Part shown: one piece after another, positions 58,068 to 64,000 of the stretch | How the letters are laid out: every line of letters begins with the position of its first letter | Numbering within the stretch: position 1 is the stretch's first letter | Assembly (NCBI RefSeq): GCF_014649395.1 | Contig: NZ_BMSY01000008.1 | Location: 124,001-188,000, forward strand | Length of the DNA: 64,000 nt | From: Streptomyces aureoverticillatus | Lineage (GTDB): Bacteria > Actinomycetota > Actinomycetes > Streptomycetales > Streptomycetaceae | Direction: 5' to 3' | The notes under the pieces: model-generated | Told to the model about the DNA's origin: nothing | Database searches by the model: none | Seen by the model: the letters and a program-made list of their open reading frames with translations, nothing else | Translations under genes and position numbers: made by a program

Positions 58068-58157
58068 GGCCGACACTCAGCCGACGGCCGACACTCAGCC
58101 GACGGCCGACACTCAGCCGACGGCCGACACTCAGCCAGCGGCCGACACGCAGTCGGC
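58068..58157. repeat. 18-base tandem repeat, five copies (GGCCGACACTCAGCCGAC)
   Basis: Three perfect units (58068, 58086, 58104), one with a two-base change (58122) and one more diverged (58140). There are no unique spacers between units, so it is not a CRISPR. It lies between convergent genes. Confidence 0.92.
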
Positions 58158-58167
58158 GGGCGTCGCC

Positions 58168-58602
58168 TCAGCCGACGGCCGGGGCGTCGACGGCGGAGTT
58201 CTGACCGACCACGATCTTCCAGCCGTCCCGCCGCCGCGCGATCACATAGGTCGTCACTCCATGGGGCCCCTCGACGGGATTCCCCGAAGCATCCGTGGGT
58301 GTCTGCCGGACGTTCACCCCGATCACGTCGGGCGCTATCTCGAGCAGCTTGACGACGTCGTAACGCGCGTACGAGTCACGCAGGAACCCCTTCATCGCGG
58401 GCCCGCTGAACTCGGCGATCGCCGCACGCCCGTCGAGACGCGTGCCCACGGCATTGGTCCAGGACGCCTCGTCGGCGAACTGCTCGCTCAGGGCGACGGG
58501 GTCATGAGCGTTGAAGGCCTTCTCCAGGTCCTTCACCACCCCCGTCACCGCCGCCCGAGTCTCCGCCGAAACGGCCCCCACCACCAGGATCTCGCTCGTC
58601 AT
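58168..58602 (-). CDS. SnoaL/NTF2-fold protein (SgcJ-like)
   Basis: 144 residues with the cone-shaped NTF2 fold pattern: TGVVKDLEKAFNAHDPVALSEQFADEASWTNAVGTRLDGRAAIAEF, a long helix then strands, and the end GVTTYVIARRRDGWKIVVGQNS. SgcJ/SnoaL-like proteins act as small-molecule isomerases, cyclases or ligand-binding proteins. The family is broad, so the role here is unknown. ATG at 58602 has AAAGGG upstream. The gene ends ten bases from an 18-base repeat array. Confidence 0.82.
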   Translation of the reverse strand: MTSEILVVGAVSAETRAAVTGVVKDLEKAFNAHDPVALSEQFADEASWTNAVGTRLDGRAAIAEFSGPAMKGFLRDSYARYDVVKLLEIAPDVIGVNVRQTPTDASGNPVEGPHGVTTYVIARRRDGWKIVVGQNSAVDAPAVG

Positions 58603-58743
58603 GACCGCACCCTTTCCACACCGACCCAACAGACCGGACGCTCCACACGGGATCCCGCCCGGGACGACGTGTCCGCCGCCATCAACCACCCAACATCCTC
58701 AACCAAGCTTGAGGTCAAGGGCGATGATTGGCGTTGACCGCCA

Positions 58744-58935
58744 TTGGGCCGGGTGGCGACCGAGGCGGCGGCGGTACAGGTCGGTCAGGTTCGTGTAGGC
58801 GCCTGGGTGCGGGACCTGCTGGCCCTCCGCGACCCCGGGCCCGCAGGCGCGGACGGCAAGGATGGCGCAGACGGACAGAACTGCCCGCCGGCTACAGCTT
58901 TCGGGCGGAGGGGGCCTTCGTTGTGTTTGGGGTCG
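58744..58935 (+). pseudogene. Possible remnant of a small collagen-like (phage-type) gene
   Basis: One frame reads VGAWVRDLLALRDPGPAGADGKDGADGQNCP, with Gly-x-y triplets and a CP ending, and then becomes non-coding. The continuation PAGYSFRAEGAF is in another frame. In actinophage and Streptomyces collagen-like proteins, DGxDGxxCPxGYS is one continuous stretch, so a one-base frameshift is likely just after NCP. No intact start or stop makes a convincing gene. It could also be chance similarity. Confidence 0.35.
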
Positions 58936-59784
58936 CTACAGCGCGTCGATCGCCTTCACGATCAGCGCACGTGCTTCAGAGCCGTACACGGCGATACTGC
59001 GCAGTTGGTCGAACGCCTTCTCGTACAGGGCGATGTCGCTCGGCTGGGTCACCGTCACCCGCGCCGACAGCAGCTCGACCGAGACCAAGGCCTCGTCGTA
59101 CATGTGGAACGTCTCCATCGGCCAGATCGACCGCTCTGCCGCCGACATCGGGATGACGCCGAGTGCCACGGAGGAGAAGGAGCCAGCCGTAAGCAGGTAG
59201 CCAAGTTGGGCGGCCATCGCGTCGGCGTCACTCACCTGATGGCGCAGGGCGGACTCCTCGACGAGGAGCACGAATCGACGGCCAGGTTCGTGCAGGATGC
59301 GGGACCGCTCGAGGCGCGCTGCTACGGCCTGGGCAACGTCGTTGGGGATGTCCCGGAAATCTGTGATCGAGGACAACAGCCCCATCGCGTATCCCTCGGT
59401 CTGAAGTAGGCCAGGAACCAAGGTCGATGAGTAGACGCGGAACAGCTTGGTTGCTTTGAACAGCGGCAGGTAGCTGTTCTGCAACTGCTTCAGCCCTGCA
59501 CGGACCTTACGGCGCCACTCCACGTACATGGATTCGGCGTTGCGGGACTGGGCAATGATGTCGGCGGCCTGCCCCGGCGCGTCGCAGGCCTCGCACCAGC
59601 GCCGGATGTCGTCGACGGACGGTGGAGTCCGTGCGTTCTCGATGCGGTAGGTCTTGGGGTGGGACCAGTTGCAGCGAGAGGCCAGCTCAGAGCCGCTGAT
59701 CCCTGCGTCCGCGCGGAGCTCACGCAGGCGTTGCGCGACGCTTTCACGTGCTGCCTGCGCTGCGGACGACGGGGAGATGGGCAT
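58936..59784 (-). CDS. XRE-family regulator with DUF5753 domain
   Basis: 282 residues. The helix-turn-helix is at about 17-45 (LRELRADAGISGSELASRCNWSHPKTYRIENARTPP), followed by DUF5753 with LVPGLLQTEGYAMGLL, RLERSRIL, LVEESALRHQVSDADAMAAQLGYLLTA and VALGVIPMSAAERSIW. ATG at 59784 starts at the HTH leader. The base composition is a little less GC-rich than in neighbours. It is the last gene of a three-gene minus-strand group with an 86-residue protein and a DUF6879-type protein, 23 bases after the latter. It lacks a DUF397 partner. Confidence 0.88.
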   Translation of the reverse strand: MPISPSSAAQAARESVAQRLRELRADAGISGSELASRCNWSHPKTYRIENARTPPSVDDIRRWCEACDAPGQAADIIAQSRNAESMYVEWRRKVRAGLKQLQNSYLPLFKATKLFRVYSSTLVPGLLQTEGYAMGLLSSITDFRDIPNDVAQAVAARLERSRILHEPGRRFVLLVEESALRHQVSDADAMAAQLGYLLTAGSFSSVALGVIPMSAAERSIWPMETFHMYDEALVSVELLSARVTVTQPSDIALYEKAFDQLRSIAVYGSEARALIVKAIDAL

Positions 59785-59807
59785 GGGCTGGCCGGTCCGT
59801 GCTCGGG

Positions 59808-60335
59808 CTAGCTGATCGTGTAGGTGCCGTGCGGGATGGCTCGCTCCCACACCGCCTCGAAAGCCTCGGCGCACAGCTTGGCCGCAGCCGGGTTCTCGCT
59901 GATCTCTCCGCCCGCAGAGGCCCCCTCCCCGGTGAAGTGGTTCCACCGGATCAGGCGCCCGTCGATGAGCCAGAAGTCATTGCCCGGCAGGGCGAGGTCA
60001 GACGCCTGCCGACGGGGGAGCCACCGGATCTGTTCCCCCGCAGCGACGTTGGTGAACGTCCCGTCGTACAGGAAGCGGGTGTACTCGCTCACCGGCTCGG
60101 ACACGATGCGGGCGCGCCGTACCGCGACGCCCCGGGCCACGGTCTCGGAGATGAGGTCGAGCCAGGGTCGCCACCAGGACTGCCGGTCGTCGGGGTCGTG
60201 GCGGAACCCGGCCCGCCAGTCGGCGAAGGGACCCTTCTCGTAGTCGACGGCGTAGGAGTCGCGCATCTCCAGGTGGACGGCTGACCGCTGTGCTGAGCCG
60301 AGAAGCTCAGCCCACGTCGGGACGTTCGACTGCAT
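59808..60335 (-). CDS. DUF6879-type protein, partner of the XRE regulator
   Basis: 175 residues. It has the pattern I associate with DUF6879: FAxxLxxAxxSAVHLEMRDSYAV, then FADWRAGFR, SWWRPWLDLISETVARGVAVRRARIVSEPVSEYTRFLYDGT, AAGEQIRWLPRRQASDLALPGNDFWLIDGRLIRWNHFTGEG. This family is usually encoded beside XRE/DUF5753 regulators, like DUF397, and its role is unknown. ATG at 60335 lies inside the end of the 86-residue gene (28-base overlap), so the two are coupled. Confidence 0.8.
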   Translation of the reverse strand: MQSNVPTWAELLGSAQRSAVHLEMRDSYAVDYEKGPFADWRAGFRHDPDDRQSWWRPWLDLISETVARGVAVRRARIVSEPVSEYTRFLYDGTFTNVAAGEQIRWLPRRQASDLALPGNDFWLIDGRLIRWNHFTGEGASAGGEISENPAAAKLCAEAFEAVWERAIPHGTYTIS

Positions 60336-60567
60336 CGCACGCCTTCCTGATGATGCCGACCATCCTGGCCGGAATGCGAACCACTGCCTCATGTGCTGGG
60401 ATCCCTTGGGCGTGCCCGGGAACCTCGGTTGCTGCGCACTGCGCCTCGAGATCGGGGCCTGCCTTCCACCCCTGAATGACGATCTCTCTGGCATCTGTGT
60501 CAGCCCACACCGTGGGGCTTTCTCCGTCCCCCGTGTTGGGGTCGATCCCGATGAGCCGTAGCGCCAT
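60307..60567 (-). CDS. Small protein encoded ahead of the DUF6879/XRE genes
   Basis: 86 residues. It is acidic with a conserved-looking start LRLIGIDPNTGDGESPTVWADTDAREIVIQGWKAGP and a helical end HEAVVRIPARMVGIIRKACDAVE. Proteins of this type are common in Streptomyces next to XRE-type regulators, and I know no function for them. ATG at 60567 is chosen because the conserved part begins there. Its last 28 bases overlap the DUF6879 gene. It heads the operon. Confidence 0.75.
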   Translation of the reverse strand: MALRLIGIDPNTGDGESPTVWADTDAREIVIQGWKAGPDLEAQCAATEVPGHAQGIPAHEAVVRIPARMVGIIRKACDAVERPDVG

Positions 60568-60794
60568 GGTCGCCTCCGCTGCCGATGGTGTGCACGGATG
60601 AACACCACTGTCAGTCCGCCGAGTTAGGCGGTCAAGAGTGCCGGCGAACGGGGCTAACGACAGAAACATCCCCGTGTTCATTCGTGCACATTGCTGGCTG
60701 TGGCTTAGACCACGCTCCTACCGTCGGATGGCAGAGCAAACCCCGGCGGCCGCGCGAACGGCCCCGGGGCGTGGCCGACTAGTTGGGAGTCGAC

Positions 60795-61307
60795 ATGGTC
60801 GAGAGTATGTTCCCCCGGCCGGGCCCGGGAAGCAGCGCACGGGAGCAGACACCCGACCGCGGCGCCATCGCCGACTGGCTCGCGAGGGCCCACCCTCGCC
60901 CACGCGAGGCCGTGGCGGAGTGGGCGAACCGGGGCGTCTCACTACTCCCCCTCGGCGTGCGGTTCGACGCGGTACGCGTCCCGGCGGCCCGCATCCACGG
61001 CGCCGTGTGCAGCGAACACCCGGCGACGGTGGCCGCCGCCCTCGACGACTGGCTGAGCGGCCCCGTCGTCCGCGACCTCCGGGCGTCCAGCGGCGACTAC
61101 TACGCACTCGTGGCACCAGAAGCCGAGTGGAACGGCGAGGAAGAGCGCCTCGGCAAGGGCAGCTTCCTCGACGTCCCGCACGTCGGAAACCGCTCGGTGA
61201 TCACGCACTGGGTGGGGCCCCCGCGACACCCCGGAAACCTGTGCTGCACCGCCCGCCTGCGCGCGCTCCTCACACTCGCCGACACCCTGAAGGCGATCGA
61301 GCCATGA
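60795..61307 (+). CDS. Unknown protein resembling part of a bifunctional primase/polymerase
   Basis: 170 residues. The segment RGVSLLPLGVRFDAVRVPAARIHGAV and LTLADTLKAIEP may derive from a prim-pol-like domain, but the catalytic D-x-D and H residues are not visible, so the link is weak. Otherwise unrecognised. ATG at 60795 has GGGAG five bases upstream. The ATGA overlap at its end couples it to a 66-residue cysteine-rich protein. Confidence 0.6.
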   Translation: MVESMFPRPGPGSSAREQTPDRGAIADWLARAHPRPREAVAEWANRGVSLLPLGVRFDAVRVPAARIHGAVCSEHPATVAAALDDWLSGPVVRDLRASSGDYYALVAPEAEWNGEEERLGKGSFLDVPHVGNRSVITHWVGPPRHPGNLCCTARLRALLTLADTLKAIEP

Positions 61308-61504
61308 GCCCCGCATCCGAGCTCGACGAGCGACTGACCAAGCTGTACGCGGACTACATGGGACATCTCCACGACTGCCCTCCCTGCCGGCAGGAGAACT
61401 ACTGCTCCACGGGAACCTGCATGCGCGCCGCGTGGAAGAGCGCCCAGGCCGCCGCCAATCAGGCCCATCGGGCACGCACGAGGGAGCAGCGATGCGCGAC
61501 GTGA
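61304..61504 (+). CDS. Small cysteine-rich protein
   Basis: 66 residues with a C-x-x-C ... C-x4-C cluster (CPPCRQENYCSTGTC, residues 25-39) plus a late cysteine. Four close cysteines could bind zinc or iron. The rest is helical and Ala/Arg-rich. Its ATG overlaps the upstream stop (ATGA). Function unknown. Confidence 0.68.
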   Translation: MSPASELDERLTKLYADYMGHLHDCPPCRQENYCSTGTCMRAAWKSAQAAANQAHRARTREQRCAT

Positions 61505-61595
61505 CCGACGCCGTACGCCACTACGGGGCCGCCAGTGCGTGGGCGGTGGGGGCGGTGAGGTCGCCCTCCCGAGGGGGCCGGGCATGGCCAGACGA

Positions 61596-61633
61596 AGGCC
61601 CAGGCCCGGAGTTGAACTCCGTGGCCTGGGCCT
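61596..61633 (-). terminator. Hairpin after tRNA-Arg
   Basis: An 18-base stem (61596-61613 with 61615-61633, one bulged T; AGGCCCAGGCC / GGCCTGGGCCT at its base) 15 bases beyond the tRNA 3' end on the minus strand. It would end the tRNA transcript and also face the plus-strand small genes. Confidence 0.8.
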
Positions 61634-61647
61634 CTGGTCGTCTGACC

Positions 61648-61723
61648 TGGTGCCCCCGGCAGGATTCGAACCTGCGACACCAGCTTTAGGAGAGCTGTGC
61701 TCTATCCCCTGAGCTACGGAGGC
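61648..61723 (-). tRNA. tRNA-Arg (anticodon CCT)
   Basis: 76 bases with an encoded CCA end. Acceptor stem GCCTCCG/CGGGGGC (one G-T pair), D-arm with GCTC-AGGGGATA-GAGC, anticodon stem CAGCT/AGCTG around loop CTCCTAA (anticodon CCT, reads AGG), and the T-arm with GGTTCGAATCC. AGG is rare in high-GC genomes. The tRNA 3' end faces the accessory genes at 58.7-61.5 kb, the side on which an integrative element would insert. Confidence 0.97.
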
Positions 61724-61757
61724 GTCGAGTCGCCCGTGCGGACTCCGTGCGGACGGC

Positions 61758-62870
61758 TCAGGACAGGGTAGCCGATGGGGGCGCGGGGGTGGTGTGCGGT
61801 TGGGGTGGGCGGAGGGCCGGTGCGGACTGGAGGAGGGGGATCAGGGAGGTCAGGGTGGGGAGGGTTGCCGCGGTGGTGCGGTAGATCATGACTATGTGGC
61901 GTTCCAGGGGCTCGCGCAGCGGGTGGACGTCCACCTGGGACGGGCGCAGGCGCAGCATCAGGTCGGTGACCGTGCTGATGCCGACCCCCGCCTCCACCAG
62001 CGCCAGCGTCGCCGCCGTGTCCGTGACCTCGTGGCGTACGGAGGGTTCGACGCCGGCCCGGCGGCAGGCCGTGCGCACCGCGCGGCCGTAGTAGGTGTCC
62101 GGGGGCGGGAGGATCCAGGAGAGGGGTTCGGTCCGGCTCAGGTCGAGGGCGAGGTCTGCCGCGGAGCCCTCGGCTGCGGCGCCCCCGACCCCGGCGCCCC
62201 CGGCCCTGGCGTCCCCGGCCCCGGGCGCCCCGGCCCTGGCGCCCCCGGTCCCGGCCGCCCCGGCCCCGGCCGCCCCGGCCCTGGCGCCCCCGGTCCCGGC
62301 CGCCCCGGCCCCGGGCGCCCCGGCCGGGAACGTCCCCGGTGGTGCCGCCAGCGCGAAGCGTTCCGTGTGCAGGGGGAGGATCCGCAGCGCCGGGTCCCGG
62401 GGGATCGGGACGTCCGGGTAGTCCAGGCCGAGGGCCAGGTCCACCGCCCCCGACACCACCGCGTCGTACACGTCGTCCACCTCCATGTCCCTGCTGCGCA
62501 CCTCCAGGCCGGGGTGCGCCTCGCGCGCCCGGCGCAGGGCCGGCGGCAGGATCTCCGCCGCCGCCGTCGCGAACAGCGCCACCCGGAGCACCCCGGTGAT
62601 CTCCGTACGGGTGCGCTCCACCGCCGCCACCGCCTCCGCCTCGACGGCGAGCATCCGTTCCGCGTGCCGCGCCAGCGCCCGGCCCGCCTCCGTCAGCTCC
62701 ACCCGGCGGCCGACCCGGCGCAACAGCTTCCTGCCGGTCGCCCGCTCCAGCGCCGCGATCTGCTGCGAGACGCCGCCCGGCGTGTAGCCGAGCGCCGCCG
62801 CCACCGCCGTGATCGTTCCCCGTCTGCCCAGTTCGGAAAGGGAGCGCAGCTGAGCGCTGGTCCAGTTCAT
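61758..62870 (-). CDS. LysR-family regulator with an Ala/Gly-rich insertion
   Basis: 370 residues (about 300 is usual). The helix-turn-helix is at 15-60 (LGRRGTITAVAAALGYTPGGVSQQIAALERATGRKLLRRVGRRVELTEAG), followed by the effector domain (GVLRVALFATAAAEILPPALRRAREAHPGLEV). Residues 183-236 are a low-complexity Gly/Ala insertion with a 15-residue internal repeat, between LHTERFALAAPPG and LDLSRTEPLSWILPP. The effector fold then resumes and ends normally (VEAGVGISTVTDLML). It is divergent from an FAD oxidoreductase gene across 176 bases and probably regulates it. ATG at 62870. Confidence 0.87.
   Translation of the reverse strand: MNWTSAQLRSLSELGRRGTITAVAAALGYTPGGVSQQIAALERATGRKLLRRVGRRVELTEAGRALARHAERMLAVEAEAVAAVERTRTEITGVLRVALFATAAAEILPPALRRAREAHPGLEVRSRDMEVDDVYDAVVSGAVDLALGLDYPDVPIPRDPALRILPLHTERFALAAPPGTFPAGAPGAGAAGTGGARAGAAGAGAAGTGGARAGAPGAGDARAGGAGVGGAAAEGSAADLALDLSRTEPLSWILPPPDTYYGRAVRTACRRAGVEPSVRHEVTDTAATLALVEAGVGISTVTDLMLRLRPSQVDVHPLREPLERHIVMIYRTTAATLPTLTSLIPLLQSAPALRPPQPHTTPAPPSATLS
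62190..62325. repeat. Low-complexity 45-base repeat inside the LysR gene
   Basis: CCTGGCGCCCCCGGTCCCGG starts at 62235 and again at 62280, period 45, within a longer C/G-rich tract. It encodes the Gly/Ala insertion of the LysR protein, in frame. Confidence 0.8.
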
Positions 62871-63046
62871 GGGTTCCCCTTGGTGTCCGCGTACGTCGAG
62901 TACGTACGGCGCGTTCCTATAGCAGGGCTCAACGGTCAGGCGCAGGATCTGTCCATGGACGTCAATGGTCGCCGTGCAGCACGATGACCGGTAGATCGCG
63001 TCGATCGCGTAGATCGCCTGGAGCGCTTCCATCGCGTGGAAGGGGC
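62871..63046. promoter_or_regulatory. Divergent promoter region of LysR and FAD oxidoreductase genes
   Basis: 176 bases. It contains ACGTCGAGTACGTACGGCG around 62895 and a GATCGCG repeat (62986-63015, GATCGCGTCGATCGCGTAGATCGCC) before the oxidoreductase's GGAAGGGG site. A LysR site is expected here, but I cannot point to a certain T-N11-A motif. Confidence 0.4.
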
Positions 63047-64000
63047 GTGACCTTGAACCTTTCGACCACAGGTACGGGGACGGGCACAGGCGCGAGCGCG
63101 ACCACCGACGCGTCCGTCGTCATCGTCGGCGGCGGCGTCATCGGCCTCTCCGTCGCCTTCCACCTCGCCGAAGCCGGCGTCCGGGACATCGTCGTCGTCG
63201 AGCGGGGCGCCCTAGGCAGCGGGAGTTCCGGGAAGCCGATCGGCGGCGTGCGGGCGCAGTTCTCCGATCCGGTCAACATCGAGCTGGGGCTGCGGAGTCT
63301 GCGGGCGTTCGGGGACTTCGGGCGGCGGCCCGGGGGAGACATCCGGTTCGAGCGGGTGGGCTATCTGTTCCTGCTCGAAGAGGCCGCGGACGTCGCCGCG
63401 TTCACCGAGAGCGTCACCGCGCAGAACGCGCTCGGCGTGCCCAGCCGCGTCATCAGCCCGGAGCGCGCCCGCGAGTTGTGTCCGTACGTACGCGCCGACG
63501 GCCTCGCCGCCGCCGTCCACTCCCCGGACGACGGGCACGCCCGGCCCGGCCTCGTCATCCAGGGGTACGCCCGCGCCGCGGCCCGCGCCGGGGTCCGGAT
63601 CCTGACGCACACCACCGTCACCGGGGTCGACGTCGACGCGGGACGCGTCACCGCGGTGCGCACCGACCGGGGCGCCATCCGCTGCGCCGCCCTCGTGTGC
63701 GCCGCCGGCGCCTGGTCGGCCGGCATCGGCGAGGCGGCGGGGGTGCCCCTGCCCGTGCGGCCGCTGCGGCGGCAGATCGCCCTCACCCGGCCGCTCGGCC
63801 CGCCCCCGCCGCCCCGCGTGCCGTTCACCATCGACTTCTCCTCGACCGCCTACTTCCACAACAGCGACGACGGGCTGCTGTTCGGCCTGGCCGACCCCGC
63901 GCAGGAGGAAGGGTTCGACACCACATGGACTGGGGGGCCGGAGGACTGGCTCCGGCTGTTCCGGGACGTCGTCCGGCGCCGGGCGCCCGCCCTCGCCGAC
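63047..64000 (+). CDS. FAD-dependent oxidoreductase (DAO/sarcosine-oxidase-like), 3' end outside window
   Basis: 318 codons are visible, open to the window end. GTG at 63047 has GGAAGGGG upstream. A dinucleotide-binding motif VVIVGGGVIGLSVAFHLAEAG (residues 25-45, Gly-x-Gly-x-x-Gly) and an acidic end VVVERG are clear; further FAD-contact segments include SSGKPIGGVRAQFSD and ALVCAAGAWS. It belongs to the D-amino-acid-oxidase/sarcosine-oxidase-beta superfamily, which oxidises amines or amino acids. A Thr/Gly-rich leader precedes the fold. It is divergent from the LysR gene, its likely regulator. Confidence 0.87.
   Translation, partial: MTLNLSTTGTGTGTGASATTDASVVIVGGGVIGLSVAFHLAEAGVRDIVVVERGALGSGSSGKPIGGVRAQFSDPVNIELGLRSLRAFGDFGRRPGGDIRFERVGYLFLLEEAADVAAFTESVTAQNALGVPSRVISPERARELCPYVRADGLAAAVHSPDDGHARPGLVIQGYARAAARAGVRILTHTTVTGVDVDAGRVTAVRTDRGAIRCAALVCAAGAWSAGIGEAAGVPLPVRPLRRQIALTRPLGPPPPPRVPFTIDFSSTAYFHNSDDGLLFGLADPAQEEGFDTTWTGGPEDWLRLFRDVVRRRAPALAD

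Noticed and set aside
58068..58157. Regular 18-base repeats that look like a CRISPR
   Set aside because: The units are directly adjacent with no unique spacers, and no cas genes are present.
60795..61307. Naming this gene a primase/polymerase
   Set aside because: The similarity is limited to short segments and the catalytic residues are not visible.

Overview
The window is high-GC actinobacterial DNA, almost certainly a Streptomyces chromosome. Evidence: strong GC at third codon positions, frequent GTG starts, a chaplin gene, SARP/AfsR-like regulation, several XRE(DUF5753)-DUF397 pairs, a GPP34-family protein, F420 biosynthesis and two copies of a GC-rich hairpin repeat typical of Streptomyces spacers. 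About 53 protein genes or gene remnants and one tRNA can be supported. There is no CRISPR array, no complete insertion sequence and no polyketide or peptide synthetase.

Layout. (1) 0-8.1 kb: a catabolic cluster of amidohydrolase, LLM-class (F420-type) oxidoreductase, SDR, second LLM oxidoreductase, D-aminoacylase-like hydrolase and aldehyde dehydrogenase. The palindrome CTGACG-NNN-CGTCAG lies upstream of the first gene and twice before the second LLM gene. It recurs 32 kb away between the divergent SDR and two-domain barrel-like gene at 34.9-36.6 kb, which implies one regulon. A partial minus-strand gene at the left edge is a candidate regulator. (2) 8.2-16.4 kb: an F420/NADP reductase-like gene, an MFS transporter with a TGA at codon 6, an ArsR-type regulator divergent from an MFS exporter across three TACGTA-type sites, a Tat-exported PHP hydrolase, and fbiC, which makes the F420 precursor FO. 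(3) 16.4-22.6 kb: secreted and envelope proteins, including a peptidoglycan-binding/DUF1906 protein and an FG-GAP gene with a decayed partial copy behind it. (4) 22.7-32.9 kb: a TPR protein with a shortened NTPase domain, an XRE-DUF397 pair, a DrrAB-type ABC transporter convergent with a large AfsR-like regulator, another XRE regulator, a VOC protein and an ADP-ribosylglycohydrolase homologue lacking its metal-binding aspartates.

(5) 33-43.8 kb: an SSF symporter, the second part of the CTGACG regulon, an XRE-DUF397 pair, a GPP34 protein, an 894-residue D,D-carboxypeptidase with a long repetitive cytosolic region, and a large membrane protein. (6) 43.9-48.9 kb: a PknG-like kinase, a GlnX-like membrane protein and a GlnH-like binding lipoprotein. 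This matches the mycobacterial amino-acid-sensing glnX-glnH-pknG operon, but the kinase has no rubredoxin-like N-terminus. (7) 49-57.5 kb: MerR regulator, class A penicillin-binding protein with altered transpeptidase motifs, a GntR/DUF1648 pair, a GNAT protein, a protease with FG-GAP/VCBS repeats, and a chaplin. (8) 57.5-61.7 kb: small accessory genes among tandem repeats, ending at tRNA-Arg(CCT). (9) 61.7-64 kb: a LysR regulator divergent from an FAD oxidoreductase that runs off the end.

Recurring themes are F420-linked redox chemistry, cell-envelope proteins, and decayed or catalytically altered relatives of known enzymes. Functions come from reading motifs by eye; no database search was run.
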